From positions 310,001-374,000 of the forward strand of contig NZ_WBXO01000001.1 of assembly GCF_008933955.1 (NCBI RefSeq): a DNA stretch of 64,000 nucleotides, given 5' to 3'. Both the position numbers and the translations under genes were made by a program. The notes below the pieces were generated by a model. It ran no database searches. It had not been told where the DNA came from and was given only the letters and a program-made list of their open reading frames with translations. Below are positions 38,668 to 46,844 of this stretch, in pieces; the first letter of the stretch is position 1; each line of letters opens with the position of its first letter. This DNA is from Heliorestis acidaminivorans (GTDB lineage: Bacteria > Bacillota > Desulfitobacteriia > Heliobacteriales > Heliobacteriaceae).

Positions 38668-39009
38668 TTACTTTTTTGTTTTGTAATCTTTTGAAAAGTT
38701 ACCTTTTTGCAACATCTCTATTTTATGTTCGCCATAGTTTGCTTCTAAACGATAGATAAAGGCAAAAAGCTCTGCCACGATTTGATATAATTCTGGAGGA
38801 ATTTCTTCCCCTAAATCTAGCTTCGACAGCAACTCTGACATAGAAGCATCTTTTTTTATGGGAATGTTTTCTTTTTGAGCTACTTCTAGTATTCTTTGCG
38901 CCAAATAGTTCCTACCTACTGCTACAACCCGTGGTGACTTTTCTTTTGCTTGATTATAACGTAAAGCTACAGCTAAAAGGTCCTTTTGCTTATCTTTGTC
39001 TTTTTCCAT
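38668..39009 (-). CDS. FlhB C-terminal domain-like protein (YlqH type)
   Basis: The 113-residue soluble protein resembles the cytoplasmic domain of the export switch FlhB, as found in B. subtilis YlqH: AVALRYNQAKEKSPRVVAVGRNYLAQRILEVAQKENIPI. The autocleavage motif NPTH of true FlhB is replaced by SPRV, so self-cleavage is not expected. It follows the FliK-like gene, so the two may form an export-related pair separate from the main flagellar operon. Function is unknown. Confidence 0.85.
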   Translation of the reverse strand: MEKDKDKQKDLLAVALRYNQAKEKSPRVVAVGRNYLAQRILEVAQKENIPIKKDASMSELLSKLDLGEEIPPELYQIVAELFAFIYRLEANYGEHKIEMLQKGNFSKDYKTKK

Positions 39010-39021
39010 TGTTCAAGCCTC

Positions 39022-40470
39022 CTACACAAAGAGATCAACTTTTGTTGTCTCTTTTTTCGAGGGAGCTTCAAGAGCAGGCTTTAAGTCAGCTGGCTCGCCT
39101 ATGTGCCATTCAAAATTATGAAGAGCGTAACCGTAGCTAGCCAAGTCCTTTTGTAATTGTGGCCAAAAAGATTGAGCTATAGAAGCTATCTCTTTATTCT
39201 GCACAGTTGCACGACCTTGAATAGTTTCATTTTGAATTTGCAATTCCATACTAAAAGGACCCATCTGTTCCATATGCAACAGCAAAATTAGGCGTAAATT
39301 TTTTTTATCTATTTTTCTTTTTCCAGCATCTTTATAAACTCTTAGTTGAGCTACACTTTCCTTGTTTTCAGACTGTTGAAAAGGTATCTGAAAATAATAG
39401 TAATCTCCTGACTGATTGGAAGACTTGTCAGTATGTTGAAGCACCTGTTTGCCTGCCCACACCTCCTCTAAAACAAGACCTCGAGCTAGGGTTTGAAGCA
39501 ATTGAGAGAACTTTTCTCTAGCATCAGGAAACTGCATCAATACTTCTAGTTGTGTTACTGAGTTACTGATCAGAGTAGGCAATAGATTCCTTTGCGATGA
39601 TGTTACAGCAGTTAAATCCTTAGAAAGAACTTTGCCTTCTTGTCGTTGAAAGAGCTGTGATTCTATTGCCGCAGTTGCTTTATCTCGAATAATATTTTTA
39701 TCTTCATTCCCTCTAATAAGTAGATTTTTAAGTTGTTCTTCCAACTGCTCTACATTCTTCATTAGGTTCGTCATAAGGACTTGTTGATTGCGCAGGTCTC
39801 CTTTCCAAGGATTTTCCTTCTGTTCTGCACTTGCTAATAGACCAGGAAGATTTCTAGTGATGTTTTTAGTTTCTTCAATCCATGATTGCAGTTCTCTAAA
39901 GATATGTTCAGAGCCAAAAGATTTTTGCAGTAATAAAAGGACATCTTTTTGTAAAGGAAGGTTTGCTTTTATGGCAAAAGCTGTAATCTGCGCAGTAGGG
40001 TAGTCAATTTTGCCTAAACTATTCATAGCTTGAGTAACTTGCCGAAATCTTTCAGGTGTAAGTTCTATCTGATAGTCTATAAGAGCTCTGTAGATTAGCC
40101 TGTTTTCAACCGTGTTCTTTAGGCCCATTTTTTCTAAGCTATTAGCAAGATTTCTTTCTTGATACATGATTCCTTGCAAATTCTGGTTAGGTTGGGACGG
40201 CAAAAGCTTAGCAACAACTTGACCTTGTTGGCTTCCTTCTACACGCAAAGTTACAGGTTGCCCTACTTGAAGATTATGGCTAGACTGTAATATTACCTTT
40301 TTGCCATCTATTAAAAGGGTAAAGGTATCGTCTCCTAAGCTTTGTACAACTTCTCCACGAAGCTGAGTACCAGCACTCCAAAGCAGTCTTTGATGATTAG
40401 TTTTGGGATTTTGATCTTTAATAATTTGATCCATCGTACTTCGAAGCAACACTTGCATTGAAGGGTCCAT
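39022..40470 (-). CDS. FliK-like protein (YlqG type) with C-terminal hook-length domain
   Basis: The 482-residue protein resembles B. subtilis YlqG. The N-terminal region has a small beta-domain (QLRGEVVQSLGDDTFTLLIDGKKVIL), the middle is helical and Gln/Leu-rich, and the C-terminus (about 350-465) carries a weak Flg_hook pattern: LLLHMEQMGPFSMELQIQNETIQGRATVQN. Partners are probably flagellar export parts, including the FlhB-like gene 12 bases downstream. Function is unproven. Confidence 0.78.
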   Translation of the reverse strand: MDPSMQVLLRSTMDQIIKDQNPKTNHQRLLWSAGTQLRGEVVQSLGDDTFTLLIDGKKVILQSSHNLQVGQPVTLRVEGSQQGQVVAKLLPSQPNQNLQGIMYQERNLANSLEKMGLKNTVENRLIYRALIDYQIELTPERFRQVTQAMNSLGKIDYPTAQITAFAIKANLPLQKDVLLLLQKSFGSEHIFRELQSWIEETKNITRNLPGLLASAEQKENPWKGDLRNQQVLMTNLMKNVEQLEEQLKNLLIRGNEDKNIIRDKATAAIESQLFQRQEGKVLSKDLTAVTSSQRNLLPTLISNSVTQLEVLMQFPDAREKFSQLLQTLARGLVLEEVWAGKQVLQHTDKSSNQSGDYYYFQIPFQQSENKESVAQLRVYKDAGKRKIDKKNLRLILLLHMEQMGPFSMELQIQNETIQGRATVQNKEIASIAQSFWPQLQKDLASYGYALHNFEWHIGEPADLKPALEAPSKKETTKVDLFV

Positions 40471-40506
40471 ATAAGCTCACTCCTTCAAACTGTAGATTGC
40501 TTACAT

Positions 40507-41085
40507 TTATTTTGGTAAAAAAGAATGTCGATGAATCGGTGATGGTCCTACTTGGGATAATATTTTTCTATGTTCTGCTGTTCCATAGCCTTTATGTTTC
40601 TCAAAACCGTATTCAGCAAAGATACGACTGAAGCGAATCATTTGGTTATCTCGGAAAACTTTAGCAATAATCGAAGCCGCCGCAATAGGTGCGGCCAGTC
40701 CGTCACCACCAACCAAAGAGCTTTGTTGACCTTGATAAGTTGGAATAACTTTGTTGCCATCAACAAGCACATAATCAGGCGTCAACTTAAGATGCTCAAC
40801 GGCTCTGTTCATAGCCTTAAAGGTTGAAGGAACAATTCCTTGTTGATCAATATGTCGAGCCGATATGACCGTTACAGAGAGCGCAATTGCTTTCTCGGCA
40901 ATTTCTTGAGCTAACTTTTCTCTTTTTGAGGAGCTCACTTTTTTGGAATCTGCTAAACCGTCGATATAGCAATAAGGAGGCAAGATTACAGCCGCAGCAA
41001 CAACAGGCCCTGCTAAAGGTCCACGCCCTACTTCATCAACACCTGCCAATAAATTGTGACCACTCTGTCGTAAATTTTTTTCCAT
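40507..41085 (-). CDS. rnhB: RnhB, ribonuclease HII
   Basis: RNase HII removes ribonucleotides from DNA. Acidic active-site motifs are seen: LLAGVDEVGRGPLAGPVV (residues 12-29), YVLVDGN, and IIAKVFRDN, followed by GYGTAEH. With the ATG at 41085 the protein has 192 residues, shorter than Bacillus RnhB. This ATG has no good ribosome binding site. A CTG at 41127 (14 codons upstream, same frame, after AAAGGTGGTGAGG) could be the true start; see findings. It follows rbgA in the Bacillus order. Confidence 0.95.
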   Translation of the reverse strand: MEKNLRQSGHNLLAGVDEVGRGPLAGPVVAAAVILPPYCYIDGLADSKKVSSSKREKLAQEIAEKAIALSVTVISARHIDQQGIVPSTFKAMNRAVEHLKLTPDYVLVDGNKVIPTYQGQQSSLVGGDGLAAPIAAASIIAKVFRDNQMIRFSRIFAEYGFEKHKGYGTAEHRKILSQVGPSPIHRHSFLPK

Positions 41086-41324
41086 TACTGTCCAATGGTC
41101 CCATAAAATTTTACTGTATTTAGACAGTGAGCCTCACCACCTTTCCATTATTTTTCTTTAGGCCATCTTTATCCATATAGAAAATTGATTTATGCCAAAA
41201 AGGCCTCTTTATTCCTGCCATAGTTTCTGTAAAAAGAAATAGACTAAAAGCAAAGTCGAAAGAACTTTTTAGCTAGAATGGAACTACTAAAAGGTAATAC
41301 AGAACTAACGAAGGGGAGGTATTC

Positions 41325-42203
41325 TTGAAAAACAAAGGGCTGTTAAAACTCCTAGGATTCTTCGCCCTATCCATAGTTCTTCTGTATGGTGGTTATCATT
41401 GGTCGTACAATAACCAATCATCACCACCACCAGGGTATCCGGAGGCTCAAGAATCTATCGAGTTTATAGATGAGTTGATGGCATCTCCCAAAGCTAACAA
41501 AAAATATGGCTGGGGCTTTGTGCGCTCCAAAAACGAAAAAGGTCCGCAAGTGCCTCAGTGGGAAAAAGATTTATTAAAAGAATATGGAGCTTTTTATATT
41601 GGCAAAGAAGACCAAAAGCACGTAACTTTAACCTTTGACATGGGTTATGAAAAAGAAGGCGCCACTCCCCAGATCCTTGATATTCTAGATAAGCACAATA
41701 TAAAAGCTACTTTTTTTTTCACTGGTCATTGGGTAAAGACACAACCTGAACTTCTAAAAAGAATTGTTGAAGAAGGTCATATTGTAGGAAACCATACTTG
41801 GGGACATCCCAGTTTACCTGATATTTCTGAAGAAAAATTGACCAAAGAAATAATGTCCTTACACGACCATATAAAAGAACATGTTAATTACGAACCAAAA
41901 TATTTGCGTCCTCCTAGAGGGGAGTTTAGCCGCAAAACCTTAGAAATTTCGAAACAGTTAGGTTATCAAAGTGTTTTTTGGAGCATTGCTGTTGTGGACT
42001 GGAAACCAAACAGTTCCGCACAAAACGTGTATAAAGGCGTAATTCAGCAACTTCATCCTGGGGCAATTATTCTTTTGCACGGCAACTCCATGGTTGTTGT
42101 AAATCAACTAGAGAATATCATAGATACGATCGAAAAAAAAGGATATAGCTTTGTAAGTCTTGATGAACTTAAGCCATACGAAATAGAAATAGCACCCCAT
42201 TAA
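41325..42203 (+). CDS. PdaA-like polysaccharide (peptidoglycan N-acetylmuramic acid) deacetylase
   Basis: The only clear plus-strand gene. The 292-residue protein has an N-terminal membrane anchor/signal (about 6-24) and a NodB-type domain (about 90-280). Motifs: TFDMGYEKEGATPQILDIL, FFFTGHW, GNHTWGHPSLPDIS and YLRPPRGEFS, then ILLHGNS. TFD-x-GYE rather than TFDDG is typical of PdaA, which makes the muramic-delta-lactam of spore cortex. The start is TTG after AAGGGGAGG. It is probably expressed during sporulation, but I could not identify its promoter. Confidence 0.88.
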   Translation: MKNKGLLKLLGFFALSIVLLYGGYHWSYNNQSSPPPGYPEAQESIEFIDELMASPKANKKYGWGFVRSKNEKGPQVPQWEKDLLKEYGAFYIGKEDQKHVTLTFDMGYEKEGATPQILDILDKHNIKATFFFTGHWVKTQPELLKRIVEEGHIVGNHTWGHPSLPDISEEKLTKEIMSLHDHIKEHVNYEPKYLRPPRGEFSRKTLEISKQLGYQSVFWSIAVVDWKPNSSAQNVYKGVIQQLHPGAIILLHGNSMVVVNQLENIIDTIEKKGYSFVSLDELKPYEIEIAPH

Positions 42204-42212
42204 GGGTGCTAT
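42189..42212. terminator. Hairpin terminator between convergent pdaA-like gene and rbgA
   Basis: A perfect 9-bp stem (ATAGCACCC / GGGTGCTAT, 6-base loop) includes the stop codon of the deacetylase gene. The minus-strand transcript continues UUUCUAUUU, so it suits rbgA termination best; the plus side has only ACAUCUUUG. It may act in both directions. Confidence 0.65.
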
Positions 42213-42230
42213 ACATCTTTGTATAGGAAA

Positions 42231-43079
42231 CTACGGAGTTGAATCTAAAGTGTGCTTGCCAAGTTTACCAGCACGAAAATCTTGCAAGACTTGCTTTGAG
42301 CCTTTGATAGTATCGGCTTTACCACCTGATACCAAAAAACCAAAGCGGCGGCTTATCTTTTCCAACCATTCTTCATGTGGAACTGCATCACAATCTAGAT
42401 GATAACGTTCCTTAATAATTGCCGAGCTTCTTTGCTCCGTTACTTGTAAGGCATAAAAGGCTATTTCTTCTAAGTTGGTAACAAAGTCACTAACAGCACC
42501 TGTAGCCGCTAGCTTCAAACCAACTAAGGGATCATCAAACTTTGGCCACAAAATACCAGGTGTATCAAGTAGTTCAAGTTTGTCACTTACTTTTACCCAT
42601 TGCTGTCCACGCGTAACGCCAGGTCGATTGGCTGTCACTGTTTTCCTTGCACGAGCTAATCGATTAATAACCGATGACTTGCCTACGTTAGGAATACCTA
42701 CTACCATAGCTCGAAAAGCGCGCGGCCTCATGCCCTTTTGCTTCCATTTCTCTAACAATTGTACAGAGGCTTTCTCTACAGCAGGAGAAATAAGATTGAA
42801 TCCTTTACCGGTAGATGCTTCTATAGCAATGGAGCGTAAGTTATTTTGGGCAAAATAATCTATAAAAGTTTTGGTGAAGTTACTATCAGCTAAGTCAGCT
42901 TTATTCAATAAGATAATCCTTGGTTTTTCACCAATGATTTTATCTATATCTGGATTGCGACTACTCATAGGTATACGAGCATCTAACAATTCCAAGACTA
43001 CATCTACTTTTGCTAGATCAGCTGTTACTTGCCGCCTTGCTTTGGTCATATGACCTGGATACCATTGTACAGAAGTCAC
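42231..43079 (-). CDS. rbgA: RbgA (YlqF), 50S ribosome assembly GTPase
   Basis: The 282-residue, circularly permuted GTPase shows motif order G4 (NKAD), G1 (GIPNVGKSS), G2 (RPGVTRG), G3 (DTPG). It acts in late assembly of the large ribosomal subunit. Start QWYPGHMTKARRQV is typical. The GTG start shares a base with the lepB TAG; a GGGGGG run precedes it. Confidence 0.96.
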   Translation of the reverse strand: MTSVQWYPGHMTKARRQVTADLAKVDVVLELLDARIPMSSRNPDIDKIIGEKPRIILLNKADLADSNFTKTFIDYFAQNNLRSIAIEASTGKGFNLISPAVEKASVQLLEKWKQKGMRPRAFRAMVVGIPNVGKSSVINRLARARKTVTANRPGVTRGQQWVKVSDKLELLDTPGILWPKFDDPLVGLKLAATGAVSDFVTNLEEIAFYALQVTEQRSSAIIKERYHLDCDAVPHEEWLEKISRRFGFLVSGGKADTIKGSKQVLQDFRAGKLGKHTLDSTP

Positions 43080-43645
43080 TATTTACCCCCCAAAAGTTCA
43101 ATTCTATCAGGAGGCCAGTAAATAAGCACTGATTTGCCAACAAGATATTCCTCGGGAACAAAGCCCCAAAAACGACTATCGTCAGAATGGTTACGGTTAT
43201 CTCCCAGTACGAAAAGATGACCCTCTGATACTTTCGTAGGACCATAATCTCTCATAACTAAAGGAGGTAGATAAGGTTCATCAATCACTTCATTGTTGAT
43301 CAAAAGTTGATTATTCCTAATCTCTACCGTTTCTCCTTCTAAAGCGATCACTCGTTTTACAAAATCTCGACTGGGATCGAGAGGATAGCGAAAAACAATA
43401 ACATCGCCCCGTTCAGGTTCACTAAACCAAAAGCTCATCTTACTAACAATAATGCGATCATATGGCTTAAGGGTCGGTTCCATAGATCCTGAAGGAATAT
43501 AAAAAGGCTGAAAAAGAAAATAGCGAATCATAAAGGCTAGCACTATGGCTATCAGTATAGACTCAACTATCTCTCGCAAGGCCGATTTTTCTTTTTTCTT
43601 TTCAGTGCCATTAGCAAGATCTTGTTGTTGTTGGATCTCTTCCAC
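43079..43645 (-). CDS. lepB: Type I signal peptidase
   Basis: The 188-residue protein has one membrane anchor (about 26-47), catalytic S54 in PSGSMEPT, and catalytic K97 in FVKRVIALEG. The GDNRNHSDDSR box near the C-terminus is intact. It removes signal peptides on the outside of the membrane. Start GTG with AGGAGGTG. It is inserted between rplS and rbgA, an arrangement found in many Clostridia. Confidence 0.96.
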   Translation of the reverse strand: MEEIQQQQDLANGTEKKKEKSALREIVESILIAIVLAFMIRYFLFQPFYIPSGSMEPTLKPYDRIIVSKMSFWFSEPERGDVIVFRYPLDPSRDFVKRVIALEGETVEIRNNQLLINNEVIDEPYLPPLVMRDYGPTKVSEGHLFVLGDNRNHSDDSRFWGFVPEEYLVGKSVLIYWPPDRIELLGGK

Positions 43646-43696
43646 GAGACACCTCCTGAAATTGAGAATCCATCTTTTTACATAGGCACATAGTCA

Positions 43697-43724
43697 AAAA
43701 GGGACTGGGTTTCCAGTCCCTTTT
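43697..43724 (-). terminator. Intrinsic terminator after rplS
   Basis: A perfect 12-bp stem (AAAAGGGACTGG and complement, 4-base loop) is followed by U residues from its own foot plus one more U. It starts only a few bases after the rplS stop, so rplS has its own transcript. Confidence 0.9.
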
Positions 43725-43728
43725 CAAG

Positions 43729-44073
43729 TTAGCGTCGATCTTTAATACGAGCAGCTTTACCAGAAAGGCCACGTAAGTAGTACAGTTTGGCTCTGCGTAC
43801 ACGTCCTCGACGAATCACTTCGATTTTTTCGAGGCGAGGTGAATGTAAGGGGAAAATACGCTCAACAGCAACGCCATAAGAAACACGGCGTACTGTGAAG
43901 GTTTCTCTCAATCCGCCACCTTTAATCTTGATGACTACACCTTCAAAAATCTGAATCCGCTCACGGTTTCCTTCTACAACTTTCACGTGAACACGAACAG
44001 TGTCTCCAGGGCCAAATTGGGGGATGTCCTGACGCAGTTGACCCGCTTCAATTTGACGAATAATTTCTTGCAT
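43729..44073 (-). CDS. rplS: Ribosomal protein L19
   Basis: The 114-residue protein has the L19 signatures: [14 protein letters not shown] at the start, [41 protein letters not shown]. It sits at the subunit interface of the 50S particle. ATG 44073 follows GGAAGGAGGG. A longer in-frame start at 44172 would place the leader RNA in the coding region and is rejected. Flanked by its own promoter and terminator. Confidence 0.97.
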   Translation of the reverse strand: MQEIIRQIEAGQLRQDIPQFGPGDTVRVHVKVVEGNRERIQIFEGVVIKIKGGGLRETFTVRRVSYGVAVERIFPLHSPRLEKIEVIRRGRVRRAKLYYLRGLSGKAARIKDRR

Positions 44074-44170
44074 TAAAAAGTCCCTCCTTCCGGCCCAGGT
44101 GTTCTTAACTCCCTTTTGAAGCCAGCGGACCACCCTTGCTAAGGGAGTATAAATCTCCCATAAAGACAAC
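44074..44170 (-). promoter_or_regulatory. Candidate L19 leader RNA with alternative hairpins
   Basis: Between the promoter at 44177-44206 and rplS are about 97 transcribed, untranslated bases. CTCCCTT (44147-44141) can pair with AAGGGAG (44115-44109), or CTCCC can pair with an earlier GGGAG (44159-44155). L19 leader RNAs are known from low-GC Gram-positives, where they are thought to be autoregulatory; I identify this by position and structure, not by an alignment. Confidence 0.5.
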
Positions 44171-44176
44171 ACTCTG

Positions 44177-44206
44177 ATTATAGCATAGCTAAATGCCTGT
44201 CAGCAA
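44177..44206 (-). promoter_or_regulatory. Sigma-A promoter for rplS
   Basis: The -10 is a perfect TATAAT (44182-44177) with an extended TGC before it; the -35 is TTGCTG (44206-44201), 18 bases away. It lies between the SPOUT methyltransferase gene and the rplS leader. Confidence 0.8.
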
Positions 44207-44244
44207 GTTTTTTCTTCGTAACTTGTCGACTAACGTTGTAGGTT

Positions 44245-44844
44245 TTATTCGAACCAACTTTCGCCAAGTAACCTATCGATGATAATAGCAGCAGCACTGC
44301 GGACGGAGAGGTGATTGTAGTCTCCTCTGCCCCAGATGGGATGAAGGATATAGTCTGCAGAAGCCATGAGTTCTTTTTCCATGCCAAAACCGGTACCAAA
44401 GAGAAGAAGCCAGGGGCCTTCTTCTGTCTGCAGTTTTTTTCTCATCCCACTATAACTGATCGAGTTATCGTAAATACGAGCATCAGTCGTTATGATCTGG
44501 GGACGGCGCCCTTCCTTCTGCTCTATATAACTTATCGCTTCTTCTACGGAAGTTAGAACTTCAATTCTTTCCAAAGCTTCTTTGCGATCAGGATTATATT
44601 CTGCTCCATATCCATCAGTCCAGTAACGAAGAATTTCTGACACTAATCTTTGTTGAGCTAAGTGTGGGTGTAGGATTAAGTAACCTGCCACATCATAAGT
44701 TCTTGCCGTTCTCGAAATATCATGTAGGTCAAGATTGGTGACAGATGTAGCTATTATGTCCATGTTTTTATTATAGACAGGATGATGCACAAGGGCTATA
44801 TACAAAAGGGCTTTTTTTCGCTGTTGATCATTCTCCCATGTCAT
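44245..44844 (-). CDS. SPOUT-family SAM-dependent RNA methyltransferase
   Basis: The 199-residue protein (starting MTWENDQ) resembles the RNA_Me_trans family: LYIALVHHPVYNKN, TSVTNLDLHDISRTARTY and the knot region LLFGTGFGMEKEL with HPIWGRGDYNHLSVRSAAAIIIDRL. Substrate is unknown. It overlaps the trmD end by 17 bases, so it is translated with trmD. An in-frame start at 44889 is possible but would overlap trmD more. Two SPOUT enzymes in tandem suggest joint tRNA/rRNA work. Confidence 0.87.
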   Translation of the reverse strand: MTWENDQQRKKALLYIALVHHPVYNKNMDIIATSVTNLDLHDISRTARTYDVAGYLILHPHLAQQRLVSEILRYWTDGYGAEYNPDRKEALERIEVLTSVEEAISYIEQKEGRRPQIITTDARIYDNSISYSGMRKKLQTEEGPWLLLFGTGFGMEKELMASADYILHPIWGRGDYNHLSVRSAAAIIIDRLLGESWFE

Positions 44845-45655
44845 CTTTTGTTCGGCCCTTTCTTTTCTTCTTTCGTGAGCTTTTCTCAATCTCTACAGGC
44901 ATCCCTAATTCTTGGAGAGCCTCTGCAAAAAGGATCTGGTCTTCTATTGATAAAGAACGTCCCCTAAGTAGTTCGGGACGAAACTGATAAGTTCGCTTAA
45001 AAGCTTCTTTACGTCGCCACTTTCTGATTTGTTCATGGTGACCACTCAATAAAGGAGCGGGTACAGTCATACCTTGCCAAGTTGCTGGTTTAGTGTATTG
45101 TGGATACTCTAAAAGTCCATCGCTAAAAGATTCTTCTTGTGCTGACATCTCGTCACCGAGAGCACCGGGTAGGAAACGAACAAGGGCATCTATAATCACC
45201 ATGGTGGCTAATTCTCCGCCTGTAAGGATGTAGTCACCAATAGATATTTCTTCATCAACCCAAGTTTGCCGAACGCGCTCATCAATACCTTCATAACGAC
45301 CGCATAAAAAAATAATTTCAGACATAGTAGCTAGTTCTTGGGCTTTCTTTTGTGTAAAAGTTGCGCCTTGTGGCGTTAGCATGATAATTTTTCGCCCTAC
45401 TTTTTTTTGCTTAGGTGAACCCGTTAGCTCCGTTAGAGCTTCAAAAAAAGGTTCTGCTTTCATTACCATACCTGCCCCGCCACCATAAGGTGTATCATCT
45501 ACTTGGCGGTGCTTATCTTTTGTATAATCGCGTAAATTATGAGGTTCTATAGAAAGAAGTCCTTTTTGGCAAGCTCTTCCTATAATACTGCTACTCATGG
45601 GGCCCTGAAACATCTCAGGAAAAATAGTTAAAATATGAATATTCATAGATGCCAC
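44828..45655 (-). CDS. trmD: TrmD, tRNA m1G37 methyltransferase
   Basis: TrmD methylates G37 next to the anticodon and prevents frameshifting. The 275-residue protein has HILTIFPEMFQG, DDTPYGGGAGMVMK, FLCGRYEGIDERV, and the knot motif GDYILTGGELATMVIIDA. A Lys/Arg-rich C-terminal tail (RKKKRKGRTKDD) is longer than usual. The GTG start overlaps the rimM stop; ATG at codon 4 (45646) is an alternative. Confidence 0.96.
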   Translation of the reverse strand: MASMNIHILTIFPEMFQGPMSSSIIGRACQKGLLSIEPHNLRDYTKDKHRQVDDTPYGGGAGMVMKAEPFFEALTELTGSPKQKKVGRKIIMLTPQGATFTQKKAQELATMSEIIFLCGRYEGIDERVRQTWVDEEISIGDYILTGGELATMVIIDALVRFLPGALGDEMSAQEESFSDGLLEYPQYTKPATWQGMTVPAPLLSGHHEQIRKWRRKEAFKRTYQFRPELLRGRSLSIEDQILFAEALQELGMPVEIEKSSRKKKRKGRTKDDMGE

Positions 45656-46176
45656 TACTCTAGCAATCCTTCTGGTAATTTTACAACCATGGTTCCTTCT
45701 TGTAGATCAACTTTAAGAACAACTGACTTCAGAGCTGGAATGAGTAAATCTTTCTGGCTTTTGTCTTCTTTACGAACAACATAAACATCATTGCTACCTG
45801 TTTCAATAATTTCATGTAATTGCCCCAATAGCTCGCCCTCTTCTGTGAGGATCTTAAGTCCTTCTAGCTCAAAATGATAATAACTGTCCTCTTCTCGTGG
45901 AGGCACTTCTTCAATAGGAATAATTAAATAGGAATCTTTTAATTTTTCAGCCTCATTCATTGTGGTGATTTCCTGAAAAGAAAGGATTACCAGCTTTTTG
46001 AGCTGGCCAGTGGCTGTAATTGTTAATTTTTCAGGAAGACCTGGAATTGTTTTTTCCAGATAGACATTATTTATTGTTTTAAATCGTTCCACAGAGCCTG
46101 TGAGCGGCCATACACGAACTTGACCTTTAATGCCTTGTGTATTAACTACTTGTCCAACACGAACATGCTTTCTCAC
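45655..46176 (-). CDS. rimM: RimM, 16S rRNA processing/30S assembly protein
   Basis: The 173-residue protein has an N-terminal RimM domain (VRVGQVVNTQGIKGQVRVWPLT) and a C-terminal PRC-barrel (EGELLGQLHEIIETGSNDVYVV, ending LIPALKSVVLKVDLQEGTMVVKLPEGLL). GTG start after GGAGG. It works in head maturation of the 30S subunit and precedes trmD in the usual order. Confidence 0.96.
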   Translation of the reverse strand: MRKHVRVGQVVNTQGIKGQVRVWPLTGSVERFKTINNVYLEKTIPGLPEKLTITATGQLKKLVILSFQEITTMNEAEKLKDSYLIIPIEEVPPREEDSYYHFELEGLKILTEEGELLGQLHEIIETGSNDVYVVRKEDKSQKDLLIPALKSVVLKVDLQEGTMVVKLPEGLLE

Positions 46177-46198
46177 TTTTACAGCCTCCTAATAAAGA

Positions 46199-46222
46199 AA
46201 GAGGGAGCACTTGCCCCCTCTT
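46199..46222 (-). terminator. Weak terminator-like hairpin between khpA and rimM
   Basis: A 7-bp stem (AAGAGGG / CCCTCTT) with a 10-base loop is followed on the transcript by UCUUUAUU. It may reduce transcription from the ribosomal-protein part into rimM-trmD. Confidence 0.45.
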
Positions 46223-46248
46223 CCACAGGATCATCTATGTCTCAAACA

Positions 46249-46476
46249 TTAAATGATCTCGACGGTTACACGACGACCATCTTTAGCCGCCGCCGCTTTT
46301 ACCATGGTTCGAATGGCTTTAGCAATCTTACCCTGCTTACCGATTACTTTGCCCATATCTTCAGGCGCCACTCGTAACTCTAGTAAAACTTCTTTGTCCG
46401 TCTCTTTTTGTGTAACTTGCACCGCTTCTGGTTGATCAACCAGTGCTTTTGCTAAAAGTTCCACTAATTCTTTCAT
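46249..46476 (-). CDS. khpA: KhpA (YlqC), KH-domain RNA-binding protein
   Basis: A 75-residue protein made of one KH domain: LRVAPEDMGKVIGKQGKIAKAIRTMVKAAA, with GxxG as GKQG. It binds RNA, typically as a dimer with KhpB, and affects growth and cell division. ATG follows a GGAGG site that is partly inside a palindrome (46480-46499). It lies between rpsP and rimM. Confidence 0.95.
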   Translation of the reverse strand: MKELVELLAKALVDQPEAVQVTQKETDKEVLLELRVAPEDMGKVIGKQGKIAKAIRTMVKAAAAKDGRRVTVEII

Positions 46477-46479
46477 TAT

Positions 46480-46499
46480 GTTACCTCCTGGGGGGTAAC
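46480..46499 (-). promoter_or_regulatory. Palindrome covering the khpA ribosome binding site
   Basis: GTTACC...GGTAAC (6 bp, loop containing CCCCCCAGGA bases) encloses the GGAGG of khpA, 3 bases before the ATG. Pairing of the C-run with GGAGG would hide the site. A role in controlling khpA translation is inferred. Confidence 0.4.
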
Positions 46500-46512
46500 T
46501 AAAGCAAAGACC

Positions 46513-46785
46513 TTAACCTTGCGCTTTGCTTTCGGTCCACTTTTGAATAACACCAGCTTTGGTGAGCAGAGCTCTTACTGTATCGGAAGGCTGAGCACCA
46601 TTTTGTAGCCACTTTAGTGCTTTTTCTTCATCGATAGAGATTTCAGCAGGTTCTTTAATAGGGTTGTAGTACCCAATTTCTTCAATAAAACGCCCATCAC
46701 GAGGAGATCTCGAATCGGCGACAACAACACGGTAAAAAGGTTTTTTCTTCATACCCATGCGCTTTAGACGAATACGTGTAGCCAA
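46513..46785 (-). CDS. rpsP: Ribosomal protein S16
   Basis: The 90-residue protein shows the S16 pattern: [30 protein letters not shown], then [10 protein letters not shown] and [19 protein letters not shown]. The start is TTG at 46785, eight bases after an ideal AAGGAGG; an ATG six codons earlier at 46803 would put this site inside the gene. It follows ffh, as in Bacillus. Confidence 0.96.
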   Translation of the reverse strand: MATRIRLKRMGMKKKPFYRVVVADSRSPRDGRFIEEIGYYNPIKEPAEISIDEEKALKWLQNGAQPSDTVRALLTKAGVIQKWTESKAQG

Positions 46786-46844
46786 GAATATCACCTCCTT
46801 CAAAGACTTTAGCTTAATTGCCAGATTTGTATACTTAATAGGTT

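Noticed and set aside
41128-41324. Sporulation sigma-factor promoter for the pdaA-like gene
   Set aside because: I looked for sigma-G, sigma-E and sigma-A patterns and found only partial matches, none better than chance.
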